Positions 18,356-25,920 of a stretch of DNA of 64,000 bases are shown here, one piece after another. The position numbers and the translations under genes are program-made. The notes under the pieces were generated by a model. It was not told the origin of the DNA. It did no database searches and saw nothing but the letters and a program-made list of their open reading frames with translations. Position 1 is the first letter of the stretch; each line of letters begins with the position of its first letter. Source of the stretch: an uncultured Clostridia bacterium (GTDB taxonomy: Bacteria > Bacillota > Clostridia > Christensenellales > UBA1242); NCBI GenBank assembly GCA_947591785.1, contig CANQDK010000005.1, positions 1-64,000 on the forward strand, written 5' to 3'.

Positions 18356-18637
18356 ATGAAACAAGAAGATTTAAAATCGGCACTTCTAAAAAAGGCTCTT
18401 GGCTTTTCTTGTGATGAAGTGGTGGAAGAATATTCGTTTGATGAACAAGGAAAATCAATTCTTTCAAAAAGAAAAGTGACAAAAAAGTTTAATCCACCAG
18501 ATTTGAATGCTCTTAAAGTCCTTATGGAAGAAAGGCAAGATGATTTTTCAAATATGACAGATGGACAACTTCTTGCAGAAAAAACTCGTCTTTTGCAAGA
18601 ACTTGAAACTTTAAACAAAAAGGAGCGAAAAAAATGA
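18356..18637 (+). CDS. small protein opening the head operon, possible terminase small subunit fragment
   Basis: A 93-residue charged protein. The pattern KKALGFSCDEVVEEYSF, GKSILSKRKVTKKFNPPDLNALKVLMEERQ resembles the C-terminal half of several small terminase subunits (ALGYxxEExxxxxxxGKxxxxKVTKKxxxPDxxAxxFxLKNR), but the N-terminal DNA-binding helix-turn-helix of a normal TerS is missing. It may be a truncated TerS or another conserved head-operon protein. I prefer ATG 18356 behind GGGGAGG over the GTG at 18341. Its stop overlaps the next start (ATGA), showing coupling. Confidence 0.5.
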   Translation: MKQEDLKSALLKKALGFSCDEVVEEYSFDEQGKSILSKRKVTKKFNPPDLNALKVLMEERQDDFSNMTDGQLLAEKTRLLQELETLNKKERKK

Positions 18638-18858
18638 AGATGCAAATTTGTAACAAACAGTTGAAATGCGATTTTGAAGGATGTAAGAATTTTGGAAAAT
18701 ATTCCTTCAGCACAAAAGGTTTTGTTCGTCATGAAATTGTTTTCTGTGAAAAATGCATGAGAGAAATGTTTGATTGCTTCTCAAAAGAACTTGTTCCAAA
18801 AGCAATCAATGCACCATTCAAAACAAATAAATTAAAGAGGAGAAATTATGAAAGTTAA
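18634..18858 (+). CDS. small zinc-ribbon-like protein in the head operon
   Basis: A 74-residue protein whose cysteines are spaced as CNKQLKCDFEGC and, 26 residues later, CEKC, which would make a four-cysteine zinc site. It overlaps the upstream gene by four bases and the portal gene by eleven, so all three are translationally coupled. A zinc-ribbon protein here is not a standard part of a P22-like head module. It may bind DNA or the portal; this is a guess from position only. Confidence 0.55.
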   Translation: MKMQICNKQLKCDFEGCKNFGKYSFSTKGFVRHEIVFCEKCMREMFDCFSKELVPKAINAPFKTNKLKRRNYES

Positions 18859-20707
18859 AGATAAAAAAGAAAATGTTGTCAAAGAAACCTTGGAGGACTT
18901 TGAACAAAGAGTTAGGGAAAGAAAAATTTTTGACAGTCAATGGCAACTCAATATGAATTTCTATATGGGAAATCAATATTGTGAAGTGGGCTATGGCGGA
19001 AGTGTGCGTGACACTGGAAAAGAATATTATTGGCAAGAAAGAGAAGTGTTCAATCATATTGCTCCAATTATTGATTTAAGACTTTCAAAACTTTCAAAGG
19101 TTAAACCTAAAATGCAGGTTATGCCAGCAACAAATGAAGAACAGGATAAATACACAGCAAAAGTTGGTAAGAAAATTCTGGATTCTGTGTCAAACAGATT
19201 TAATTTGACTGCAAAAATCAATCAGGCGACAAAATGGAGCGAAATCTGTGGAACAAGTTTTTATAAAATCTCTTGGAATGCAAATCTTGGACAGGTTATT
19301 GCTCTTGAAGATGATGGTAAAAAAATTAGAACAGGAGAGGTTGATGTCAGCATCTGTTCTCCTTTTGAAATCTATCCAGACAGTTGCACTCGCGAAAATT
19401 TGGAAGATTGTCAAAGCATTATACACGCAAAAGTTCTCAGCACAAAGGAAATCCTTGAAAATTATGGAATTGAAGTTAAGGGGCGTGACATCAATGTCTA
19501 TTCTCTTGACGGCACAAATTCTTCACTTGGCGGGCTTGGATACGCTGGACTTTCAAGTTCTGTTATTGAAACAACTCGCTCAAATAGTGAAATTGTGCTT
19601 GAAAAATATGTCCGTCCAAATGAAGAATATCCAAACGGCAGATTGATTATTATTGCTGGCGAAACTCTTGTTTTTGATGGAGAACTTCCTTATATTAATG
19701 GTGTTGATGGCAAGAGAGATTTCCCTTTTGTCAGACAAATTTGCAGTGAAGAAGTTGGAAGTTTTTGGGGCGTTTCAATGATAACTCGTCTTATTCCAAT
19801 ACAGCGTGCGTATAATGCTGTCAAAAACAGAAAACATGAATATCTCAATCGCTTGACTCTTGGGGTTCTTGCTGTTGAAGATGGCAGTGTCGATATTGAT
19901 AATTTGGAAGAAGAGGGACTTGCACCTGGCAAAATCTTGGTTTATCGTCAAGGCTCAACTGCACCAACGTATTTGGGTGGAGAACAAGTTCCAAGTGATT
20001 TTGAGAAAGAAGAAAAAATGCTTCTCGATGAATTTTCAACTTTGAGCGGAACAAGTGAAATTGGCACAATGGAGGCTGTTTCAGCTTCACTTTCTGGGGT
20101 TGCACTTGAACTTTTGATTGATGAAAACGAAACAAGACTTATTTTTACAACAGATAGTATGAAATCTGCAATGAAAACAATGGCAAAACACATTTTGAGA
20201 CTTTATAAACAGTTTGCAACATTTCCAAGACTTATTCGTATCACAGGAGAAAATGGCGAAACTGATGTGCTTTATTTCAAGGGCAGTGATATATCAACTG
20301 ATGACGTTCAATTTGATACGGAGTATGAAAGCAACGACACAATTTCTCAAAGGCGTGCTATGATTTTCAACTTGCTTGATAAAGGACTTTTGGAAGACGA
20401 AAATGGAAAAATTTCATCTGCTATGAAGTCAAAAATCTTGGAGAATATCGGTTTTGGTGTTTGGGAAGGCAGTGCCGACCTTAATGACCTTCAAATGAAA
20501 AATGCCGATGCTGAAAATTTGCGAATGACAAAAGGTGAAACTTTTGAAGTTAAAGAAATTGATGACCATGCCTTACATCTCAATCAACATATTGCTTACA
20601 TGCTTAAAACATTGTATGTTGACAAGGTTGACAAAAAATTGGAAGAGAAATTCTTGATTCATATAAGAAAGCATCGTGAAAAGATGAAGACTTTTGACGA
20701 AGCATAA
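18848..20707 (+). CDS. phage portal protein, P22-like
   Basis: A 619-residue protein with the overall pattern of P22-type portal proteins: an N-terminal helical region (QWQLNMNFYMGNQY, VFNHIAPIIDLRLSKLSKVKP), the wing region with SPFEIYPDSCTRENLEDCQSIIH, the clip/stem region (FVRQICSEEVGSFWGVSMITRLIPIQRAYNAVKNRKHE) and a long helical C-terminus (HLNQHIAYMLKTLY). It should form the dodecameric ring through which TerL pumps DNA. Length and continuity are normal. Start: ATG 18848 after GAGGAG. The operon continues into scaffold and capsid. Confidence 0.85.
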   Translation: MKVKDKKENVVKETLEDFEQRVRERKIFDSQWQLNMNFYMGNQYCEVGYGGSVRDTGKEYYWQEREVFNHIAPIIDLRLSKLSKVKPKMQVMPATNEEQDKYTAKVGKKILDSVSNRFNLTAKINQATKWSEICGTSFYKISWNANLGQVIALEDDGKKIRTGEVDVSICSPFEIYPDSCTRENLEDCQSIIHAKVLSTKEILENYGIEVKGRDINVYSLDGTNSSLGGLGYAGLSSSVIETTRSNSEIVLEKYVRPNEEYPNGRLIIIAGETLVFDGELPYINGVDGKRDFPFVRQICSEEVGSFWGVSMITRLIPIQRAYNAVKNRKHEYLNRLTLGVLAVEDGSVDIDNLEEEGLAPGKILVYRQGSTAPTYLGGEQVPSDFEKEEKMLLDEFSTLSGTSEIGTMEAVSASLSGVALELLIDENETRLIFTTDSMKSAMKTMAKHILRLYKQFATFPRLIRITGENGETDVLYFKGSDISTDDVQFDTEYESNDTISQRRAMIFNLLDKGLLEDENGKISSAMKSKILENIGFGVWEGSADLNDLQMKNADAENLRMTKGETFEVKEIDDHALHLNQHIAYMLKTLYVDKVDKKLEEKFLIHIRKHREKMKTFDEA

Positions 20708-20755
20708 GAAAATTTAAAAATTTTAATTAAAATTATCAAAAATTAGGAGTGAATT

Positions 20756-21397
20756 ATGGAAGAAAATATAAATATTGAGGAACAATCGGCAAGCATCCAA
20801 CCTTCAGTTGAAGAAGATTCTGCTGACTCCTCAAACAATTCGGTAGAGATTGAAATTGGGCATACAAATGAAGCTGAAAGGGACGTTCCCATTGGAAAAT
20901 TTGATAGTGTTGAGCATTTGCTTAATGCCTATGAGCATCTCCAAGCTGAATTTACAAGAAAAAGCCAAAAATTGGCAGATTTGGAGAGAGAAAAAGCGAG
21001 CGAAGAACCTTCAACCGAGCAGAAGCAAAATGAAGCATTTCGCTCGTTCCTTTTGAAAAATCAAAATGCTGTTTTCTATGCAGACGAACTTAAATCTAGA
21101 GTTAAAAACACAGAAAATGGTTGTGATGAAAAGTCTTTTGAAAATGCTTGGGCGGAACTTCTTTATGAAAAACTTTCGTCAAAAGATAAGGCAAAAGACC
21201 CACTTGTTCAAAACTTTGTTTTGAGCGATGACGATTTGACAAATTTTGTCGTTAAAAATTACGTGAAACAAATTCAAGGACAAAAAACACCAATTGTTAT
21301 GGCGTCAAACAATGGTGAAAAATTGACAAAGCCTGCACCAAAAAGACCAGATTCTTTTGAAAGTGCGAAAAAAATGGCGATTGATTTGTTTTCATAA
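20756..21397 (+). CDS. phage scaffolding protein-like
   Basis: A 213-residue, very acidic protein with a Gln/Ser/Glu-rich N-terminus, a helical coiled-coil stretch (SVEHLLNAYEHLQAEFTRKSQKLADLEREK, about residues 50-80) and a Lys/Pro C-terminal end. Composition and the position between portal and capsid are those of head scaffolding proteins, which assist capsid assembly and leave the shell. Start: ATG 20756 after AGGAG. Scaffolds are too divergent for assignment by sequence alone; the call rests mainly on context. Confidence 0.7.
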   Translation: MEENINIEEQSASIQPSVEEDSADSSNNSVEIEIGHTNEAERDVPIGKFDSVEHLLNAYEHLQAEFTRKSQKLADLEREKASEEPSTEQKQNEAFRSFLLKNQNAVFYADELKSRVKNTENGCDEKSFENAWAELLYEKLSSKDKAKDPLVQNFVLSDDDLTNFVVKNYVKQIQGQKTPIVMASNNGEKLTKPAPKRPDSFESAKKMAIDLFS

Positions 21398-21417
21398 TCA
21401 AAAAAGGAGAAAAATTT

Positions 21418-22584
21418 ATGATAACTTTATCTAGTGCAGAAAATGTGCTTAAAGATGTTTATCTTGGTGTTATTGCTGACCAAATAAACACAAAAACAAA
21501 CCCACTTTTTTCAAAAATTAAGCGTTCAACACGCAATATTGTTGGAAAAGAAGTTAGGGTTGTTGCACCTGTTGGTATTAATGGTGGAATTATGGCAGGA
21601 GAAGAAACAAGCGACCTTCCAGAAGGCGTTTTGACACCATATCTTTCTTTCACTGCTCCACTTAAAAACCTTTATGGTAGATTTGAAATTAGTGACAAGG
21701 CTGTTAGATGCTCTTCAACTGATGTAAACTCTTTTGTAAACCTTTTGCAAGATGGAATGGATTCGCTTCTTAAAGCAAGCATATTTAATCTTTCAAGAAT
21801 GATTTATGGAGATGGAACAGGACTGTTGGCAAATCTTACAGTTTCTGGTGAAGAAGCAAAAGTTGACAACACTGAAGCGGTTGCACCAGGAATGATTGTT
21901 GATTTCTATAACGAAGGCACTTTAAAAGGCAATGCAACTGTTGTTTCTGTTGACAAAAAGACAAAAGTTGTGACTTTTGATAAAAAAGTTTCAACACTCA
22001 CATTGGAAACAGGCAACACAATGTATCTTCACAATTCCAAAGACAATGAAATTATTGGACTTAAAGGAATTGTTAATAATGAAGAACTTTATGGTGTTAA
22101 GAAGGCAGACCAACCAATTATGAACGCAAAGAAATATGCTTCACAAACAACATCTGCTTTTGACGAGGAATATGTTCAATCAATTATAGATGATTTGGAA
22201 ATGGACGGAACAATAGTCAATTTCATCAACTGTTCTTATGACCTTAAAAGATTGTATCAAAAATACATGACAATTTATAAGAAAAATATTGAATATACCA
22301 CACTTGAAGATGGAACAAAGGTTATCACTCATCTTGGAACACCAATCGTTCCAACAAATCATTTGGCAGGCGGTGAGTGCTATTTCCTTAATACTGATGA
22401 CTTTGCTTTCTATGAACTTGGAGATTGGAAATGGCTTGAAGATGAAAGTGGCAGAATATTGAAACAACACCCAACAAAACCTGCTTATTCTGCAACTTTG
22501 GTTAAATATACCGAACTTCTTTGCCAGAAGCCATCAGGGGTTGCTTATTGTAATGGAATTCCAACAACTATCCTTGAACCATAA
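21418..22584 (+). CDS. phage major capsid protein
   Basis: A 388-residue protein with the layout of HK97-fold major capsid proteins: an N-arm (SSAENVLKDVYLGVIADQINTK), the E-loop region (VAPVGINGGIMAGEETSDLPE), the spine helix (FVNLLQDGMDSLLKASIFNLSRMIYGDGTG, about residues 101-130), an inserted beta domain (about 140-205) and the A-domain. The C-terminus has YSATLVKYTELLCQKPSGVAYCNGI, typical of capsids of clostridial phages. It has no N-terminal prohead-protease pro-domain, matching the absence of a protease gene. Start: ATG 21418 after AAAGGAG. Confidence 0.82.
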   Translation: MITLSSAENVLKDVYLGVIADQINTKTNPLFSKIKRSTRNIVGKEVRVVAPVGINGGIMAGEETSDLPEGVLTPYLSFTAPLKNLYGRFEISDKAVRCSSTDVNSFVNLLQDGMDSLLKASIFNLSRMIYGDGTGLLANLTVSGEEAKVDNTEAVAPGMIVDFYNEGTLKGNATVVSVDKKTKVVTFDKKVSTLTLETGNTMYLHNSKDNEIIGLKGIVNNEELYGVKKADQPIMNAKKYASQTTSAFDEEYVQSIIDDLEMDGTIVNFINCSYDLKRLYQKYMTIYKKNIEYTTLEDGTKVITHLGTPIVPTNHLAGGECYFLNTDDFAFYELGDWKWLEDESGRILKQHPTKPAYSATLVKYTELLCQKPSGVAYCNGIPTTILEP

Positions 22585-22601
22585 CTTAAAAGGAATATTT
22601 T

Positions 22602-22919
22602 ATGAGAAAATCTTTTGAAATTGAAAGTGATTGCCTTGAAATTGTAAGGCGGATAAAAGATATTGATGATGATTATTTTATCAAATTTGCCCCAGATACA
22701 AAAAGATTTGAATTGCATCACAGGGGACAGAAAAACACGTATTGCCTAACTTTTCCATTTGACGAACTTGATGAACGTGCTGTTTCCTATGTTCTTAAAA
22801 CAAGAGTGCAGAATAGTGATGAAATTTTTAAATCCATAGAGGAAGAAAATAAAAAACTTCATGAAAGGCAGATAAAAGAGATTTTGGAAGATTTCAAGGA
22901 GGGCTTTTATGACTGTTAA
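22602..22919 (+). CDS. small conserved-looking head-operon protein, unknown
   Basis: A 105-residue protein with an N-terminal EIVRRIKDIDDDYFIKFAPDTKRFELH segment and an acidic helical C-terminus (SIEEENKKLHERQIKEILEDF). It overlaps the next gene by eleven bases. The same position in related clostridial prophages often holds a small protein of unknown function. Start: ATG 22602 after AAAGGA. Confidence 0.6.
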   Translation: MRKSFEIESDCLEIVRRIKDIDDDYFIKFAPDTKRFELHHRGQKNTYCLTFPFDELDERAVSYVLKTRVQNSDEIFKSIEEENKKLHERQIKEILEDFKEGFYDC

Positions 22920-23469
22920 AGAAATTCTAAAATTGGTTTGTGAATTTGTGGGAGAAAAAGAACTTATGACAAAATTGCAAGCGGAAGTTTTGTCAGTGAA
23001 TCAGCATGAACAAGAAAAATTGGATTGTATGGTTAGATGCTTTAATCTTGTGAATCAAGAAATTGCAAGCGATTATCTTCCATTTTTGGCACGTGAAGAA
23101 GTGAAAATTAATGGTTCAATCCTTAACTTTTCAGATTTAAAAAAAGTGGTTATAAACATCTATGAAATAAAAAACAAGTTTGGAATGAATTTGAATTTCA
23201 AACTCTTTCCAAATTTTGTGGAAATTTCTGGAAAAGCAAAAACTGTGGTTTACAGTTTTCTTCCAGACGAACTTTCTCTGAATGATACAGTTGAAAAATA
23301 TTGTGGACTTTCAGCAAGAGTTTATGCTTATGGGGTTGCGAGCGAATATTTGCTTATTGATGGCGTTGGTGAAGATGCTGAAATTTGGGAAAATCGATTT
23401 AAAGATAGCCTTTTTGTCCTGAGTCGAAAGAAAAACGAACACATTTTACCAAATCGGAGATGGTTTTGA
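22909..23469 (+). CDS. head-tail adaptor-like protein (gp4/connector role)
   Basis: A 186-residue protein directly after the capsid block. The C-terminal half contains GLSARVYAYGVASEYLLIDGVGEDAEIWENRFKDSLF, the pattern seen in head-completion and adaptor proteins of clostridial prophages (YGxAxEYxLxxGxxxEAxxWxxRF). In a P22-like particle this position would dock to the portal ring. The call is from pattern and order. It starts inside the upstream gene behind AAGGAGG, and its own stop overlaps the next start by ten bases. Confidence 0.6.
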   Translation: MTVKEILKLVCEFVGEKELMTKLQAEVLSVNQHEQEKLDCMVRCFNLVNQEIASDYLPFLAREEVKINGSILNFSDLKKVVINIYEIKNKFGMNLNFKLFPNFVEISGKAKTVVYSFLPDELSLNDTVEKYCGLSARVYAYGVASEYLLIDGVGEDAEIWENRFKDSLFVLSRKKNEHILPNRRWF

Positions 23470-24959
23470 TTTTTTATAAAAATCTAAAAAAACACAGGAA
23501 TACTGAAGAGAAAAACCTTGTGTTTTCAATTTTCAGCAACGGAGTTGTTTCATTAAAAGATGATTCCATTGTTGACCCAACTGAATGTAAGGATTTTTAT
23601 AATCTACGCGTTGAAGATGGGGCGTTAAAGACTGGACTTGGCTTTAAAGATTTTTCTGTTCCTGCAGATAAAAATGACCTTGACAATCAACATCCTTATA
23701 ATTTTGCATCAAAAATTGATGAAATAACAGGCATTTGGATGGCGAGAGAATTTAATGATGAAATAGGTTATTATTATCAACTTTTGTTCACAGACTCTGT
23801 CAATAAATTATGGCTTGTTCCATTGATTGATGAATATGATGGAATTATTTGGCCAAAATCTATCAAACTCAAAAGTTTTCCACTTTTTCAATGTCCATAC
23901 CGCATCAACAATAAAGATGCAAATGCATTTTTTACAAATGAAGGAATGGTATATTTTGAATCTGACGGGGAAGGGATTTATCCAGATGTTCCACCACTTA
24001 TTTCATGTGTTGTTCACTATGATAACTTTTTTGGTATCACAAACACAAACCGTAACACGCTTATTTACACAAAAAATCTAAACCTGAAAGAATGGGCGGC
24101 AGGTGACAATTCGACAATTGAATTTTTGGATAATAGAGGCTCGTTTTGTAAACTTGTTGCTTTTAATGATTATGTATATTTATTCAGAGAATATGGAATT
24201 ACAAAAATCTCTCTTTACACTTCTCGCGATGATTTTGCTTTCACACATCTCTATACTTCAACTTCAAAAATATTTGAAAATTCTGTCTGTGTTTGTGGTG
24301 AAAATGTTTTTTTCTTAACACGTGATGGACTTTACACCTTTAATGGAAATTCAATCGACAAAGTTGCTGAAAAATTTGATAAATATTTTCAAAAATTTGA
24401 CAATCGTAATTGTTCGTCTGCTTGCCTTAATGGAAAATATTACATCGCAACAAAATGTAATTTTGATGATGGACTATCTGTTGGGTGTGAAAATGGAGAG
24501 TATGTAAATAACGTTCTCTTTGAGATTGATATTTTGACTTTTAATGCAAACATCTATCGTGGCGTTGACATTAGGAAAGTTCTTTCAATTGACAATCCGT
24601 ATATGAGCAAACTTTGTGCTTGTTTCAATTTTGACAATAAGCAAAGAGTGGGCGAATTAGTTTTCTCTGGGCAGACTTTTGACATAGTAAACAAGAAATG
24701 TTGGAAATCTTTTACGACTGATCTTGGCTTTCAAGCAAAGAAAAAGAAGATTAAAAAAATTTCACTTATCACTTTGGGCAATATTGAAATTGAAATCAAA
24801 AGCGATATTGAAACTAAGACATTTAAGTTTGCAGGGAAGGAAAACGAACAATCGCTAACCGTCAGTGTTTTAGGGCATATTTTTGAATTTTCTTTCAAAA
24901 CAGATGATGCATTTTGTGATGTTAAAAAACCAATGTTGACATTTGATGTTGTGAAATGA
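23460..24959 (+). CDS. DNA stabilisation / neck hub protein, P22 gp10-like beta-propeller
   Basis: A 499-residue, beta-rich protein without membrane segments. Repeated blade-like motifs, NDYVYLFREYGITKISLYTS and GENVFFLTRDGLYTFNGNSIDKVAEKF, are characteristic of packaged-DNA stabilisation proteins such as P22 gp10. It would plug the neck after packaging. It is the last structural protein in the operon: no needle, tailspike or tail-tube gene follows. The start ATG 23460 overlaps the previous stop by ten bases; a TTG at 23465 lies in another frame and was not used. Confidence 0.65.
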   Translation: MVLIFYKNLKKHRNTEEKNLVFSIFSNGVVSLKDDSIVDPTECKDFYNLRVEDGALKTGLGFKDFSVPADKNDLDNQHPYNFASKIDEITGIWMAREFNDEIGYYYQLLFTDSVNKLWLVPLIDEYDGIIWPKSIKLKSFPLFQCPYRINNKDANAFFTNEGMVYFESDGEGIYPDVPPLISCVVHYDNFFGITNTNRNTLIYTKNLNLKEWAAGDNSTIEFLDNRGSFCKLVAFNDYVYLFREYGITKISLYTSRDDFAFTHLYTSTSKIFENSVCVCGENVFFLTRDGLYTFNGNSIDKVAEKFDKYFQKFDNRNCSSACLNGKYYIATKCNFDDGLSVGCENGEYVNNVLFEIDILTFNANIYRGVDIRKVLSIDNPYMSKLCACFNFDNKQRVGELVFSGQTFDIVNKKCWKSFTTDLGFQAKKKKIKKISLITLGNIEIEIKSDIETKTFKFAGKENEQSLTVSVLGHIFEFSFKTDDAFCDVKKPMLTFDVVK

Positions 24960-25058
24960 ATGAACTAAAAAAATTCTTTTATAGAAGAAATATTTGTCAA
25001 TTTTCACAACAAGGAGATTTTAAAACATTAAAAATGATGTTTTCAAAAAGGAATAAAA

Positions 25059-25280
25059 ATGGAAATTTGGAATGACATTATAAGCATTATTGTCAGCAAT
25101 GGAGTCTTTGCTATTTTGTTTGTTTGGCTGTTTTGTTATCAACTTAAAGACAGTTCAAAACGAGAAGAAAAATATCAACAAACGATTGAGCAGTTGACTA
25201 CAAATTTGCAAATTTTGGAAGATATGAAAGAAGACATTTCGGAAATCAAAGAATTTTTGAAGGAAGATGATGAACTATGA
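25059..25280 (+). CDS. BhlA/UviB-type holin-like protein
   Basis: A 73-residue protein with one N-terminal membrane helix (IISIIVSNGVFAILFVWLFCY) and a charged helical tail (KREEKYQQTIEQLTTNLQILEDMKEDISEIKEF), the exact layout of the BhlA/UviB family of phage and bacteriocin holin-like proteins. Such proteins make membrane holes at the end of a lytic cycle or in colicin-like release. Start: ATG 25059 after AAAGGA. It overlaps the next gene by four bases. Confidence 0.8.
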   Translation: MEIWNDIISIIVSNGVFAILFVWLFCYQLKDSSKREEKYQQTIEQLTTNLQILEDMKEDISEIKEFLKEDDEL

Positions 25281-25609
25281 AAAACTTCTTCAAAAAATTC
25301 AAATCCTATGGTTTTTGGGTGAGTCTTTCGGCTGGAATTATTGTGCTTCTAAACGCACTTGGGAGAGCTTTTGGATTTTCAATTGAAAACCAAATTGTTG
25401 AAGATGTGATTATGTCAATTGCAAGCCTTTTAGTGATTTTGGGAGTTGTTTCTATGAACGATAAAGATAAGAAAAACAATAAAAATGATTCTCAAAATGA
25501 AAATATCGACAAAGGCGATGAACCTATTGAAGATGGCTCAGAAAAGGAACAAACTCAAAAAGATACGAATGAAATTGAAGATGACAATTCACAAATAGAT
25601 AATGAATAA
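25277..25609 (+). CDS. phage holin-like protein with acidic tail
   Basis: A 110-residue protein with two N-terminal membrane helices (SYGFWVSLSAGIIVLLNALG and IEDVIMSIASLLVILGVVSM-like segment) followed by a very acidic, Lys/Asn-rich tail from about residue 66. The membrane part matches phi-LC3-type holins (FWVSLxAxxxxLxxxxG...VExxIxxxxxLLVxLGVV). No endolysin gene follows: a terminator and then polA come next. Start ATG 25277 overlaps the upstream stop by four bases. Confidence 0.7.
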   Translation: MKNFFKKFKSYGFWVSLSAGIIVLLNALGRAFGFSIENQIVEDVIMSIASLLVILGVVSMNDKDKKNNKNDSQNENIDKGDEPIEDGSEKEQTQKDTNEIEDDNSQIDNE

Positions 25610-25650
25610 ACATTAAATAAATAGAATAAATATACAAAATTTTATAATTA

Positions 25651-25683
25651 AAAACCGTAGGATTTATGTCTTACGGTTTTTTA
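25651..25683 (+). terminator. terminator of the phage head operon
   Basis: AAAACCGTA (25651-25659) pairs with TACGGTTTT (25672-25680) and is followed by more T. It ends the 18.3-25.6 kb operon 40 bases after the last holin gene. Confidence 0.85.
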
Positions 25684-25886
25684 TTATAATGAGAAAAAAG
25701 TATTAGAAAATTAAAAATTAAGTTGTGTAAAAGTGTTAAAGTTCAAAATTAAATTGTGAAGAATCTTCAAAATTGTGAAAATTTTTAGAGTAAGTGTTCC
25801 TTGTTTATTAATGCATTTTGTTAGACACTTTTAAGATTTTAATTGATAAATTTTATAAATTTATGAGTTGAACAATAAAATTCATT
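25684..25886. other. gene-free spacer between phage operon and polA
   Basis: The interval from the last holin (25609) to polA (25921) is 311 bases. After the terminator it is plain AT-rich sequence with no supported frame. No direct repeat matching the left edge near 8.5 kb was found by eye, so no attachment site is called. Confidence 0.5.
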
Positions 25887-25914
25887 TTGGTTTAATGTTG
25901 ATTTATGCTAAAAT
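25887..25914 (+). promoter_or_regulatory. polA promoter, extended -10
   Basis: TTGGTT (25887-25892), 16-base spacer, TAAAAT (25909-25914) preceded by TG (extended -10, ATGCTAAAAT). The polA ATG comes exactly six bases after the -10 box, with no ribosome binding site, so transcription should start at or next to the A of the ATG. Confidence 0.7.
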
Positions 25915-25920
25915 ATTGTT

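Noticed and set aside
8444..25920. Intact prophage with attachment sites
   Set aside because: No integrase, repressor, replication or tail genes, and no matching direct repeats at the edges were found by eye.
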